From contig OX419758.1 in the NCBI GenBank assembly GCA_948567375.1, positions 46,639,473 to 46,703,472 of the forward strand: 64,000 nt of DNA, written 5' to 3'. The notes beneath the pieces were generated by a model. That model saw nothing but the letters and a program-made list of their open reading frames with translations, had not been told where the DNA came from and made no database searches. Both the position numbers and the translations under genes were made by a program. Below are positions 22,810 through 35,190 of this stretch, piece by piece; within the stretch, counting starts at the first letter, position 1; each line of letters opens with the position of its first letter. The stretch comes from Lunularia cruciata (Eukaryota; Streptophyta; Marchantiopsida; Lunulariales; Lunulariaceae).

Positions 22810-24295
22810 AGAGGTGAGATTTTCGAAAGTTTGAGAGAGGAGATTTTCCCGAAAATTCAGATAGGCATATCTCAGCACTTGCTCATCCAAATCTTTTGAT
22901 TTTGGTCTTGTTTGGATCGCCGTGCCAAGAGCTTTCTATGGACACCAAGATTGCACCATTCTGAGCTTTGTGGCGAAAGTTATGAGTGCTTGAATTTTCT
23001 GACAGAGGTTCAATACTTAAGAGATCGTTTCTTCATCATCAGGAGTCCAAATGGAGTGATTTCTATGTCAATGGATGCGCCTTGAAGAGCTCTTTCGATT
23101 GATAGCAAGCATGCTAAAAACCCAGATCTGTGCAGAGAGTTACAAGGATTCGAACTCTGTCATCTTTGGCAAATTTTAGGGTTTGGACTATAAATTCGAT
23201 TGACTGTATCTCTGCCAACACTTTGGCAAATGGAGTGATTGGAGTCTCATTGGAACCTCTATACTGAGAGCTTTCCTTCAAGGTAAAGCTTGTCCAGTTT
23301 GGATCAATACTCAGGGAGATCTGAATTTTTCAATTCTGAGACAATTTTGAGTAGTCCTTGTTATTGTGCGAGAATTGGGAAGGCTATTGCTCTATGGTCA
23401 CAAGTGCAAATCCAGTGAAAATTACTGCATCAGAATCTGTGAGTTACAAGCTCTGTTTCAAGGCCAAGCTCGCAGCACATGGAGGTCTGAGCAAGCAGTG
23501 GTGGTAATTTTCATTCTGTCACATCTCGTGCATCTTGGTGTTTGGAGTACCAACTTTGCAGTGCAAGTTATCCTCAGTCATAGATCCAATTCAGGTGATT
23601 CTTGTATCATAAGAACCACATGGTCATAAGCTTTCTATTGAGTTCATACTTGAAAGATTTGGATATCCAACGCAGATGATATGACCATTTGTTTCACTGT
23701 AGCACTTGCAACTACTTGGTGTTAGTATCTGCACATGTGAAGGAGGATTTCTCTGTACTTATAGGTCCAAATCAAGTGGTTTTTGTGGCAATAGAATGAG
23801 CATTGTGCAAGGTTTCTATTGAGGTCTGATTTGTAGACATTGAAGGTCAGATAAGGAAGTTGTGATAGTTTGAAATCTGTGACTCTTTGGACATCATAAC
23901 ATTGTGAAGTGCAAATTCAAGCTATTGTATCTTTGTACTCAATGATCCAAATGAAGTGATCTTTGTGTATTAAGAATCAGCTCCCTCAGACCTTGAGACT
24001 GAAAATTGATTACTACAGGTTAGGTCACAGATTAGAAGCTCTAAGTACCTCAAATTTTTGCAGCCTTTGGTATCTCTGTGCACTGCCAATTTGAAAGAGA
24101 GTATCTTTGCACTCACATATTCAAATGAGATGATTCTTATCTCATTAGAATCAGCTTTTCAAGGTCTTTACTTCAACACCAGCCTAGTAGTGCTTACAAT
24201 TGTAAAACAATAGTGCTACCTACTTGAAAATCCTAAATTTTTGGTGTTGGAAGTAAAACTTCCAGATTGACTGTGAGTGATAAGTGATTGTCACA
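22810..24295 (+). repeat. Monomeric 5' UTR of copy B: eight ~180-bp units
   Basis: Core blocks begin at 22886, 23046, 23226, 23406, 23585, 23766, 23946 and 24120. Spacings are 160, 180, 180, 179, 181, 180 and 174 bp. Each core resembles TCCAAATGGAGTGATTTTTG followed by a TCATTAGAA-like box and an AAGAGCTTTCTATTGA-like box. The units have diverged too far to be an obvious tandem repeat, but the periodicity is strict. The inferred role is a multi-unit promoter or leader. Confidence 0.85.
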
Positions 24296-25135
24296 ATGGA
24301 GGATTCCAAGATGGTGAAAGACATTGCTGATATAGCCATGAAGCAACAACAATTAGCTGAAATGTATAGGAAAGCAAATGATTTCCACAAGGACCTTAGA
24401 AGCTTCATGGCACCTATGTCCCAGTGCATGAGTACTCTCATGACTGATATGGAATTTGTAAAGGTTGAGATCAGTAGTGTCAAAGAGTCTTTGAACCTAG
24501 TCAACCAAGAGATTCAAGACCTCAAGAAGAGTTCTATTTCTTTGTTAACATCAACCAAGGGGATAGTTGATGCTACCGAGAAAGTTGCTTCCTTGGGAGC
24601 ACAAGCCAACGATATTGCTACACAAGGCGGAGGTCTCCAACAGATTGTGGACACACTAGAAGTGAAGATGAAGTCTTATGCTGAAGCTACTAAGGTGGCT
24701 CAAATCTCTTGCTTGCAAGAGCATGAGGTTGAGAAGGAGAACCAATTGGTCAGGATGAAGAACTTGAGAATTTCAGGTTTGCCAGAGACTGAGAAGGAAG
24801 ACACCAAGGCCATAGTGTGTGAGTTTATTGCTGATTCCTTGAGAGTCCATGATCCTCAAATTTTGCAAGCATATAGATTGGGACAACAAGGTGCACAACC
24901 AAGAAGCATTTTGGTGAGGTTTGGCTCAGAAACTCAGAGGAATGCAGTGATGGATAACAAGGCTATACTGAAGGGGCGGCGTATTTGGTTGGACCCTGAT
25001 CTCACACCTCTCCAATGGCAAGCAAAGAAGGGAGAATTAGCAAAAGTGAAGGAGGCTCAACAAGCAGGTTTTGTTGCATTCTTGAGAGACAATAGAGCTG
25101 TGATCACCCAAAGCAAGTTGTCAACTACCGCATAG
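24296..25135 (+). CDS. LINE ORF1 protein of copy B
   Basis: An intact 279-residue frame from ATG (MEDSKMVKDIADI) to TAG at 25133-25135. It is almost identical to ORF1 of copy A. An upstream in-frame GTG exists, but the ATG has the better context (ACAATGG). Predicted N-terminal helix, coiled coil (about 50-150), RRM (about 156-232) and basic C-terminal domain; a chaperone and RNA-binding role is inferred from the L1 ORF1p family. The codon after the stop is CAA and the frame stays open into ORF2. Confidence 0.9.
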   Translation: MEDSKMVKDIADIAMKQQQLAEMYRKANDFHKDLRSFMAPMSQCMSTLMTDMEFVKVEISSVKESLNLVNQEIQDLKKSSISLLTSTKGIVDATEKVASLGAQANDIATQGGGLQQIVDTLEVKMKSYAEATKVAQISCLQEHEVEKENQLVRMKNLRISGLPETEKEDTKAIVCEFIADSLRVHDPQILQAYRLGQQGAQPRSILVRFGSETQRNAVMDNKAILKGRRIWLDPDLTPLQWQAKKGELAKVKEAQQAGFVAFLRDNRAVITQSKLSTTA

Positions 25136-28100
25136 CAATTCCAGACCCTTAGAGTGTTGTTTTGGAATGTTCATGGTCTCACACATACCAAGTACTCAAG
25201 TGCTAAACCTGTGTGGGATGATGCTGATCTGATCAATCTTGTGGAGACATGGGAACATGAAGGAAACACCATTCAAGACATTGAAGGTTTCATTCTTGTT
25301 GGTTCAACTTGGAACAATCGGAGGCAGCACAGAGGAAGGGGCTTTGGAGGTATTGCTACTTACGTCAGATTTGGTTTTGAAAAATCAGTCTCTTTGATAG
25401 GTCAAGACTCAAGTGGACAATACTAATGGCTGAGGATTGGAGGAGTTGCTACACCTTGCTTCCTTGCTGTTTGTTACTTTGCCCCATTGACATCACCAAT
25501 CTATTCAAGCGGATCTCTCAACACCATGCAGCCTTTCCACTCCTTGACAAAGGATGTGTTGGAATTTCAAAGTAAAGGTGCAGTATTTATCCTTGGTGAT
25601 TTCAATGCTAGGATCCAAACCTCTCAGATTCCTGAGTTTAGTGACCTTGAGAATGACCCTTTCCATAGCTTGATAGATCATTCTAGTGCTTGGTCCCGCT
25701 CTTCCAAAGATCTCATATCCAACTCCATGAGTGAGCACTTTTTGAGCTTTGGTACCAATTGTAGCTTGAAGATCTTGAATGACCTTTCTCAATTTCCAGA
25801 AACTTGTAAGAGCACATGCTTTGCTTCTGGTGGATCCAGCACTGTAGATTATATGCTCACCTCACCAAGTGATATACACATTGTCTCAGATTTTGTTGTT
25901 TTAGATCCTCAACCTGAATCTGACCATGCACCTTTATCTTGTGTCATCCTTCTTTCTTGCCTCAATAGAACCATATTACCTATTGACCATGCCTTTAGAG
26001 GGAAATTCCGTCTTGATTTTCACAAGCAAGATTTGTATCAACAAGCTATCCATGAGAAATTGAGCTCTATGGAGTGGAGTTCTGATTTTCAACAACGCAG
26101 TGATCAGTTGGTTGAACTTCTTCAATCTACATCAACAACTCTATTTCCACGAGGTTCTCATAGGAAGAGACTTGGTCTCCCTTGCAATAGGTGGTTTGAT
26201 GCTGACTGTAAAATGGCAAGGATCAAAGCTATAGATAGGTCTCTTGATCAGATTGCACAAAATCAAGCTTTTGTCTCTTATAGAAAGTTGGTGAAGTGCA
26301 AGAAGCGAGCGTTCTTGAGACTCAAGGGGGTTGAGTTGAGCGTTGAATTGAGGAGCAATCCCAAGGCTTTTTGGCAGAAGGTAACCATCAGATCTCCATC
26401 TCTATCGCTGGACGTGAATGAGCTTTGTGAATATGTGAAGGATCTGTACTTTTACCCAGATGCTCCAAGCATGGCACCTTGCCTTGGATCTGCTCTCACC
26501 ATCTCTGAAGCTGATGTCCAGTACCAATTGAAGAAGTTGGCCAATGGTAAGGCCGAAGACCTTGATGGACTATGTGTTGAACTACTTAAGTGGGGTGGTA
26601 GCCATCTGATTTCAGTACTCACTTCTCTCTTGAATGAGGCCATCAGGTGTGGCTTTCCTGATAGATGGTGCTTCAAGAAGGTAGTTCCTATTCACAAGTT
26701 TGGTCAGAGAGATATTGTCACCAATTACCGTACCATTCTAGTGGGTAGTATCTTTGCCAAGTTGTACGGTCGAATTTTGGAGTCTAGGTTGAGTACTTGG
26801 GCTGAAAAGCAAAAAATTCGAGCTAAGTGCCAAGCGGGTTTCAGATCAGGCTTTAGTACTTTGGATCATCTATTGGTACTCCATGTTTTGTGATGGAAAT
26901 CTAAAGGTGTTGGGAGAGCTCTCTATGTTGCATTTATTGATTTTAGGAAGGCCTTTGATAAGGTGCTTAGGAAATCTCTAAGTGAGAGACTCACTCAAGT
27001 TGGTGTTTCAGCTGATCTGATTGGTGCTATCTCTAGACTCTATGAGAAGGTGGTTGTGAAACTTTCATCTTTGAGCTCTCAAGATATCCTTAGCACAATG
27101 GGTGTGATCCAAGGTTGCTCTCTATCTCCAACATTGTTTGGAATCTTCATCGATGATCTAGAGAGGGTGCTGATGGAAGCTGGAGCTACAGGTGTACAGG
27201 TTGGCTCCTTGATGATACATGCACTACTATATGCGGATGATGTAGTGCTCCTCTCACCCAATCCACAAAGTTTACAGAAGTTGTTGGATTCTCTTCTCTT
27301 GTTTTGCAATCAAACAAAGATGGAGGTGAACCTTGACAAGTCCAAGGTGATTGTGGTGGGTTCTAAAGGTGTCACACCTTTCTTTTTTGGTGGACAGCAA
27401 TTGGAGCAGGTTTCTTCTTACAAGTACTTGGGTCTTGAGTTTTCTCATGACTATAGTTGGTCCAATTGTGTGAAGATGAGAATCAATGCAGGCTTTAGAG
27501 CTTTGTATTCACTCATGAACCGCTCTAGACTTGCTCACCTTACCACATGGGAGTTGAAGAAGGTGTTGTTCAGATCTCTTGTGCAGCCGGTGGTTCTCTA
27601 TGGTGCTCAGATTTGGGGTCCAGGTACTAAGAAGACATGGTGGCAAAAGGTGGAGAAAGTTCAGAAATTGTTTTTGTGTGATGAACTTGGAGTGAGGACT
27701 CAAACTCCTTATGTATTGTTGCTTGCTGAAACAGGGTTTTTACCGCTTGAGGCTGAAGCTTTGTTCTTGGCTCTCACATATGCCACTAAGGTGAGGTCCA
27801 TGGAGCATGAGAGACTTCCCTACCAAGCTTTTTGTGCCACTCTATCTGTCGGTTGGTATACAGATCTGATTGCATGGGCCACAAGGTGGAATGTTTCTGA
27901 GCGACATTGGAGATTGGAGCCTATTGCACTTCGAGAGGTGATCAAGGAGCAGTTCTTACTTCGCTTATGGCAGCAACCCGGTACCAAGATGGTGTTCTAT
28001 CAGCAGTTTGTAAATCCTATGTTGGTGTATTGTGAGCAAGATTATCTCTTGGCTAGGATTTCTACTTCATTGAGACATGTTATCGCTCAATATAGAACTA

Positions 28101-28369
28101 GTTCTCATAGACTAGAAGTAGAACAAGGACGTTGGCAGCAGATAGAGCACTCCATGCGACTTTGCAAATTGTGTATTATGAGCAAAGTTGAGGATGAACA
28201 TCATGTGTTTGTTGATTGCCCTTGTTACATGCAGATTAGAGTTAAACATCAGATTACTTGTAGTGACTTCTCAACTCTCTTACAAGTTGAAGCTTTAGCG
28301 TTAGGGAAGTACATGACAGAAGTTAGTTTACATCGGACTAATTTGTTACAGATTGGTCAGATGCCCTAG
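25136..28369 (+). pseudogene. LINE ORF2 of copy B (two nonsense codons)
   Basis: The frame runs in phase from the ORF1 stop: six linker codons, then V-L-F-W-N-V-H-G of the endonuclease. Endonuclease motifs are followed by RT motifs (FIDFRKAFDKVL near 26936, YADD near 27230) and the knuckle CX2CX9HX4C near 28160. Stops at 25424-25426 (CAA to TAA) and 26891-26893 (TGG to TGA) break it; otherwise it is open to the natural TAG. The first ATG lies after the endonuclease Asn and Glu, which argues against independent AUG initiation. Confidence 0.9.
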
Positions 28370-30299
28370 GCCCTTGCCTAGGCTCACATTTCATATGTTT
28401 TGTATTGTGTTTCCAGCCTTTTGACTCTTTGGGTCTTTCGGGCTTTATATTTCATTGTTTCATTGTTTCATTGTTTCATTGTGTAGCAATGACATTGGCT
28501 TGTGCTCCCAAAGATGCAACCTTCTCGGTAGCATCCACCATCCTCTTGGTTGATGTTAACAGCAAGATAGTACTCTTCTTTAGGTCTTGAATCTCTTGGT
28601 TGACCAGGTTCAATGACTCTTTTATAGTGCTGATCTCAACCTTTACAACTTCCATATTAGTCATGAGAGTACTCATGCATTGGGACATAGGTGCAAAGAA
28701 GCTTCTAAGCTCTTTGTGAAAGTCACTAGATTTCCTATACATTTCAGCTAATTGTTGTTGCTTCAAGGCTATATTTGCAATGTCTTTCACCATCTTGGAC
28801 TCCTCCATTATGCAAATCACTAATCATTCACAATCAATCTAGAAGGCTTACTTCCAACACCAAAACTTGAAGATTTTCAAGTAAGAATAGCTGTTGTTTT
28901 ACATCACTAAGTACTACTAGCTAGGTATTCAAATAAGGAATTGAAGCTGGTTCTAATGAGATAAGAATCACCTTATTTGGACATGTGAATGTAAAGATAT
29001 TACATTCCAAATCAGTAGTGCACAAAGCTACCAAAGGCTGCAAAAATTGGGGTACCCAGAGCTCCAAATCTATCCTCTAAACTCTATCAATAGTTTTTCA
29101 ATGTAAAGGTATGAGTGAACTGATTCTAATGACACAAAGATCACTTCATTTGGATCATTGAGTACAAAGATACAATGGTTTGAATTTGCACTTCACAATG
29201 TTGTGATGTCCAAAGAGTCACAGATTTCAAATTTTCACAACTTCCTTGGCTGACCTCCAATTGCAACAACTAAAACCTCAATAGAAACCTTGAAGAGTGC
29301 TCGTTCTATTGCCACAAAAACCACTTGATTTGGACCTATGAGTACAGAGAAATCCTACTTCACATGTGCAGATTTTAACACCTGGTACTTGGAAGTATTA
29401 CAGTGAAGCAAATGGTCATATTATCTACTTTGAATACCCAAATTTTTCAGATGGATTCAATAGAAAGCCTATGACAATTTGGTTCTTATGACACAAGAAT
29501 CACCTGGATTGGGTCTGTAAGTGAGGAGAACTGGCCCTGCAAAGTTGGAACTCCAAACACCAAGATGCATGAAATGTGACAGAATGAGAATTTCCACCAC
29601 TGCTTGCTCACACCTCCATGTGCTGCGAATTTGGACTTGAAACAGAGCTTGTAACTCACAGATTTTGATGCCAAAATTTTCACTGGATTTGCATTTTTGA
29701 ATGTAGAGCAATACTCTTCACAATTCTTGCACACTCACATAGATTGCTCAAAGCTTCCTCAGAATTGAAAAATCCAGAACTCTCTGTGCACTGCTCCAAA
29801 CTGGACAAGCTTTACCTTGAAAGAAAGCTCTCAGCATAAAACTTTGAATTAGATCTCAATCACTCCATTTTCTCGGGTATTGGCAGAGATACAATCATAA
29901 AATTGCAGCTCAAACCCTAAAATCTGCCAAAGATGATAGAATTTGAACCCTTGTAACTTTCTGCCCATATGTGGTATTTGAACATGCTTGATATCAATCA
30001 AAATAGCTGGTCAAGGCGAATCCATTGTCACAAAAATCACTCAATTTGGACTCTTGATGATGAAGAAACAAACTCTCAAATGTTGATCCTCTATTAGAAA
30101 ATTCAATCACTCATAACTTTCTACACACAGCTCAAAATGTTGCAATTGTGATGGCCATGGAAAGCTCTTGACAAGGCGTTCTAACAAGACAAAAATCTCA
30201 AATATATGATAATCCAAATTTTTGGGAAATCTCCTCTCTCAAAATTTTGAAATCTCCTTCAATCCTCCTTCAAACTTGATTCACTTAATGAGTGCAAAG

Positions 30300-33200
30300 A
30301 TGCAAGCTTAAAGCTACCAAGGTGGCTCAAATTTCTTACTTGCAAGAGCATTAGGTTGAGAACCAACTGGTGAGAATGAAGAACTTGAGAATTTCAGGTT
30401 TACCATAGATAAAGAAGAAAGATACAAAGCCATAGTGTGTGAGTTTATTGCTGATTCTTTGAGAGTCCATGATCCTCAAATTGTGCAAGCATATAGATTG
30501 GGACAGAATGGTGCATAACCAAGAAGCATTTTGGTGAGATTTGGCTCAAAAATCTAGAGGAATTTAGTGATGGAAAACAAGGTTATACTCAAGGGGCAGC
30601 GCATCTAGTTGGCACTCATCTCACATCTCTCCAGTGGCAAGCAAAGAATGGAGAATTAGCAGAAGTGAAGGAGGCTCAACAAGTAGGTTTTGTTGCATTC
30701 AAGAGAGATAATAGAGTTGTGATTACTAAAAAGAAATTGTCAGCTATTGCATAGCAATTCCAAACCCTTAGAGTTTTGTTTTGGAATGTTCATGGCCTCA
30801 CACATGCCAAGTACTCCAATGCTAAGCCTTTGTGGGATAATATTGATCTTATCAATCTTGTGGAGACATTGGAACATGAAAGAAACACCATTCAAGACAT
30901 TGAAGATTTCACTCTTGTCTGTTCAACATGGAACAAGCGGAAGCAACACAAAGGAAGTGGCTTTGGAGGTATTGCTACTTATGTTAGATTTGGCTTTGAG
31001 AAATCAGTCTCTTTGATAGGCCAAGACTCAAGTGGACCATACTAATGGTTGAAGATTGGAGGAGTTGTAACACCTTGCTTCCTTGTTGTGTGTTATTTTG
31101 CTCCATTGACATCACCAATCTACTCAAGTGGAGCTCTCAACACCATGCAGCCTTTCCACTCCTTGACAAAGGATGTGTTGGAGTTTCAAAGTAAAGGTGT
31201 AGTACTTGTTCTTGGTTATTTCAATGCTAGGATCCAAGCCTGTCAGATCCCTGAGTTGAGTGACCTTGAGAATGACCTTTTCCATAGCTTGATAGACCAT
31301 TCTTGTTCTTGGTCCCGCTCTTCCAAAGATCCTATGTCCAACCACATGAGTGAGCACTTTTTGAGCTTTGGTACCAATTGTAGCTTGAAGATCTTGAATG
31401 GCCTTTCTCAATTTCTAGAAACTTGTAAGATCACATGCTTTACTTTAGGCGGATCAAGCACTGTAGATTATATGCTCACTTCAGCTAATGACATGGTGGC
31501 AAAAGGTGGAGAAAGTTCAAAAATTGTTTTTGTGTGATGAACTTGGGGCGAGGACTCAAACTCCTTATGTATTGTTGCTTGCTGAAATAGGGTTTTTGCT
31601 TCTTGAGGCTGAAGCTTTGTTTTTAGTTATCACATATGCCACTAAGGTGAGGTCCATGAAGCATGAGAGACTTCCCTACCAAGCTTTTTGTGCCACTCTA
31701 TCTGTCGGTTGGTATACAGGTCTGATTGCATGGGCCACCAGGTGGAATGTTTCTGAGCGACATTGGAGATTGGAGCCTATTGCACTACAAGAAGTGATCA
31801 AGGAGCAGTTCTTACTACGCCTATGGCAGCAGCCCGGTACCAAGATGGTGTTTTATCAGCAGTTTGTAAATCCTATGTTGGTGTATTGTGAGCAAGATTA
31901 TCTCTTGGCTAGGATTTCTACTTCACTTAGACATGTTATCACTCAGTATAGAACTAGTTCTCATAGACTAGAAGTAGAACAAGGACATTGGCAGCAGATA
32001 GAGCTCTCCATGCGACTTTGCAAATTGTATATTATGAGCAAAGTTGAGGATGAGCATCATGTGTTTATTGATTGCACTTGTTACATGCTGATCAGAGTTA
32101 GAAATCAGATTACTTGTAGTGATTTCTCAACTCTCTTACAGGTTGAAGCTTTAGCGTTAGGGAAATACATGACTGAGGTTAGTTTACATCGGACCAATTT
32201 GTTACAGATTGGTCAGATGCCCTAGGTCCTTGCCTAGGCTCACATTTCATGTGTTTTGTATTGTGTTTCTAGCCTTTTGACTCTTTGGGTCTTTCGGGCT
32301 TTATATTTCATTGTTTCATTGATATCCATTTTGTCTCAGATTTTGTTGTTTTAGATCATCAACTAGAATTTGACCATGCATCTCTATCTTGTGCCATCCT
32401 TCTTCCTTGCCTCAATAGAACCATATTACCTATTGATCATGCTTTTAGAGGGAAATTTTATCTATATTTTCACAAGAGAGATTTGTACCAACAAGCTATC
32501 CAAGAGAAATTAAGCTCTATGGAGTGGAGTTTTGATTTTTGACAACGTAGTGATCAATTGGTTGAACTTCTTCAATCTACATCAACTACTTTGTTTCCAA
32601 GAGGTTACCACATGAAAATACTTGGTCTCCCTTGCAATAGGTGGTATGATGTTGATTGTAAAATGGAAAGGATCAAAGCTATGGATAGGTCTTTTGATAA
32701 GATTGTACAAAATCAGGCCTTTGGTTTGTACAAAGTTGGTGAAGTGTAAAAAGCAGGCATTTTTGAGACTCAAGGAGGTTGAGCACTGAACTGAGGAGCA
32801 ATCCCAAGGCTTTATGGAAGAAGATAACCATCAGATCTCCATCTCTATCATTGGACCTAAACTAGGTTTGTAACTATGTGAAGGATCTGTATTTTTTCTC
32901 TAATGCTCCAACCATGGCACCTAACCTTGGATATGCTATCACCATCTTTGAAGTTGATGTCAAGTATCAACTCAAGAAGTTGGCCAATGGTAAGGCCGAA
33001 GACCTTGATGGACTATGTGTTGAACTACTTGAAGGTGTTGTTCAGATCTCTTATGCAACCGGTGGTTCTCTATGGTGCTCAGTTTTGGGGTCCAGGTACT
33101 AAGAAGACATGGTGGCAGAGGTGGAGAAAGTTTAGAAATTGTTTGTGTGTGATGAACTTGGAGTGAGGACCCAAAATCCTTATGTAATGTTGCTTGCTAA

Positions 33201-33935
33201 AACAACCTTCTTACCTCTTGAGGCTGAAGCTTTGTTTTTAGCTGTCACATATGCTACTAAGGTGAGGTCCATGGAGCATGAGAGACTTCCCTACCAAGCA
33301 TTTTGTGTCACTCTATTGATTGGTTGGTATTCAGATCTGATTGGAAGGGGCACAAGGTGGAATTTTTCTAAACGACATTAGAGATTGGAGCCTATTGCAC
33401 TACGAGAGGTGATCAAAGAGTAGTTTTTACTTCATTCATGGCAAGTACCCGATACCAAGATGGTGTTCTATCAGCAATTTGTAAATCCTATGTTGGTGTA
33501 TTGTGAGCAAGATTATCTCTTAGCTAGGATTTTTACTTCACTTAGACATGTTATTGCTCAATGTAGAACTAGCTCTCATAGACTAGAAGTAGAACAAGGA
33601 CGTTGACGGCAGATAGAGCACTCCATGTGATTTTGCATATTGTGTACTATGAGCAAAGTTGAGGATGAGGACCATGTGTTTGTTGATTGCCCTTGTTATC
33701 AACAGATCAAAGATAAACATCAGATTAGTTGTAATGATTTCTCAACTCTCTTACAAGTTGAAACTTTAGCATTAGGGAAATATATGATTGAGATTAGTTT
33801 ACATCGGACCAATTTATTATAGATTGGTCAAATATCCTAGGTTCTTGCCTTGGCTCACATTTCATATGCTTTGTATTGTGTTTTCAACCTTTTAACTCTT
33901 TGGGTCTTTCGGGCTTTATATTTCATTATTTCAAT
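30300..33935 (+). mobile_element. LINE copy J, old and internally deleted
   Basis: A decayed copy: ORF1 C-terminus (30330-30754, with frameshifts and stops), TAG-CAA-TTC, endonuclease (30755-31491 and 32320-32560), linker and start of RT. At about 33030 LCVELL is joined to the thumb segment KVLFRSLMQPVV, deleting about 1 kb including motifs A to E. The frame then continues to the C-terminus, 3' UTR and a degenerate TTCATT-like tail near 33935. Copy K (31492-32319) is nested in the endonuclease. J is the most diverged long copy in the left block. Confidence 0.8.
31492..32319 (+). mobile_element. 5'-truncated LINE (K) nested in copy J, same strand
   Basis: It begins at TWWQKVEKVQKLF and is open to the natural stop (TAG at 32223-32225), with 3' UTR and a short TTTCATTG tail. 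The flanks of J (YMLTSAND and DIHFVSDF) rejoin when it is removed, with TGA repeated at both edges. The same orientation makes it look like a frame fusion of endonuclease to C-terminus, but it is an insertion. Confidence 0.82.
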
Positions 33936-35092
33936 TTATTGTTGTTTTATACTTTGCTACTCTTACAAAGGGATGTAAATCCAAAGAGGATTGATATTAT
34001 CAATGGTAGAATAACAATTTGAACACAAGAAGTAAATCAAAACACAAAAAAGAAGAAATTCTCAACACCAAAGTAATAGAAGTTATTACAGTTTTCAATT
34101 TGGGAATTCTTTTAAATTGAAAAGTATAGATATGGAAGGTAGTTTCTCTACACTTCCAAGTTCAAATGAAGTATTTAAAGGACTCATTAGACATAGCTAA
34201 ACTAAAATATGTGTGCAAACATTGCAAATAAACACCAAATGAAGATACCACTAATATTTACTTACCATATTGCTATTGAGAAAAGTTTACTAAGTACTTC
34301 ATATTTTAAGAAACAACAAAGTAAGGAGAATAGATTTAACCAAGTCTGAAGATTGCTTTTTATTTGACATAAAAGGTTTATGTTTGCATTTGTCGCATTC
34401 ATAAAAACATCCATATACCAATTTTTCAATATCAAATTCTAAAAATGGTAAATATAAAACATGAAAGACATAATCAAGAAATTCTTCGATTTCAACATTC
34501 ACTTTTATAATGATAGTAAATAATCCATTCAGTCGTAAAACTTCTTTCTTCTTCAAATCGATGGTTCGTTCCTCCACATCTTTCTTAACGTCCTTCATAT
34601 ATATAGATTTTAATGATGGGTTCCACCCAAATTGCCCGGAGCCGGCTCATCAGTGTATAGTGGTATAGTCGCACCCCTTCCTGATGGTCTTGTGTACCAT
34701 TATCTTACACATACATGGTATATTGTACTACTCCAAATATATATGTTTCGGACATATACACTAGAATAAATCAAATCAAATTTCCTAAGGAGGTCAGACA
34801 TGCAGGCAATTTCCTGTCCATGTCCATGTTTGGGTCTCTATGGAAGGTGGCCATCGCGTATATACATTGAATCCAAGATTCACGGGTTATTTGCCTGCGA
34901 GGAGATAAGAACGGGTATTTTTCTGTCCATGTAGAAACTAACTGAAAGGTGGCCAGTATATATATTTAGTGCAAATGAATTATGTAGTGATTCAAATGCA
35001 CAAAAGAACTGGAAGTATCTGACACCGATTCAAAGTTATGCGCCTTAGCAGTAGTGGTGTGCAGCCTGCTGTCAGTAGGTACCGTATATATA
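33936..35092. other. AT-rich intergenic DNA
   Basis: No LINE sequence and no convincing gene. One minus-strand frame of 99 codons (34299-34598) has no recognisable domain or splice context. A slightly GC-richer patch (about 34616-34720) has no clear identity. Confidence 0.5.
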
Positions 35093-35190
35093 GAATAATA
35101 AAACAATGAAATATAAAATCCAGAAGACCCAAAAATTTGAAAAATTGAAAACACAATATAAATTACATCCAATACAAACCTAGGAGAAAT
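35093..35190 (-). mobile_element. Decayed solo LINE 3' end
   Basis: On the minus strand the tail TTTCATTG, then the TTTATATTTCATTG-like end, GGGTCTT-like, ACACAATA-like and CCTAGG blocks, are recognisable with many substitutions. This is the oldest LINE relic in the window and the only one close to the NRAMP gene. Confidence 0.7.

Larger units (their letters stand above)
22810..28478 (+). mobile_element. LINE copy B, full length
   Basis: The most complete plus-strand copy, about 5.67 kb: 5' UTR 22810-24295, ORF1 24296-25135, ORF2 25136-28369, 3' UTR and a (TTTCATTG)4-type tail to about 28478. It lies inside ORF1 of copy E with TTGTG on both sides (22805-22809 and 28479-28483). Two nonsense codons in ORF2 inactivate it. 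The 5' end begins GTGAGATTTTCGAAAGTTTG, which recurs at other intact 5' ends. Confidence 0.93.
21463..30290 (-). mobile_element. LINE copy E (family 1), host of copy B
   Basis: Pieces: 21463-21873 and 22245-22809 (ORF2 N-terminus and ORF1 C-terminus), and 28479-30290 (ORF1 N-terminus and monomeric 5' UTR). A plus-strand truncated LINE (21874-22244) and near-full-length copy B (22810-28478) are nested in it. The ORF1-ORF2 boundary reads TAG-AAA-TTC (near 22298), one base different from the consensus. ORF1 is otherwise C-like (EISTIKESLNLVNQEIQD). Only the first 110 or so ORF2 codons remain. Confidence 0.85.

Noticed and set aside
31488-32225. Apparent endonuclease-to-C-terminus fusion gene
   Set aside because: Explained by insertion of truncated copy K in the same orientation into copy J; the J frame resumes after the tail.
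34299-34598. 99-codon minus-strand frame with a CDKCKHKPF segment
   Set aside because: No domain recognised, AT-rich context, no splice or homology support; such a frame can occur by chance.
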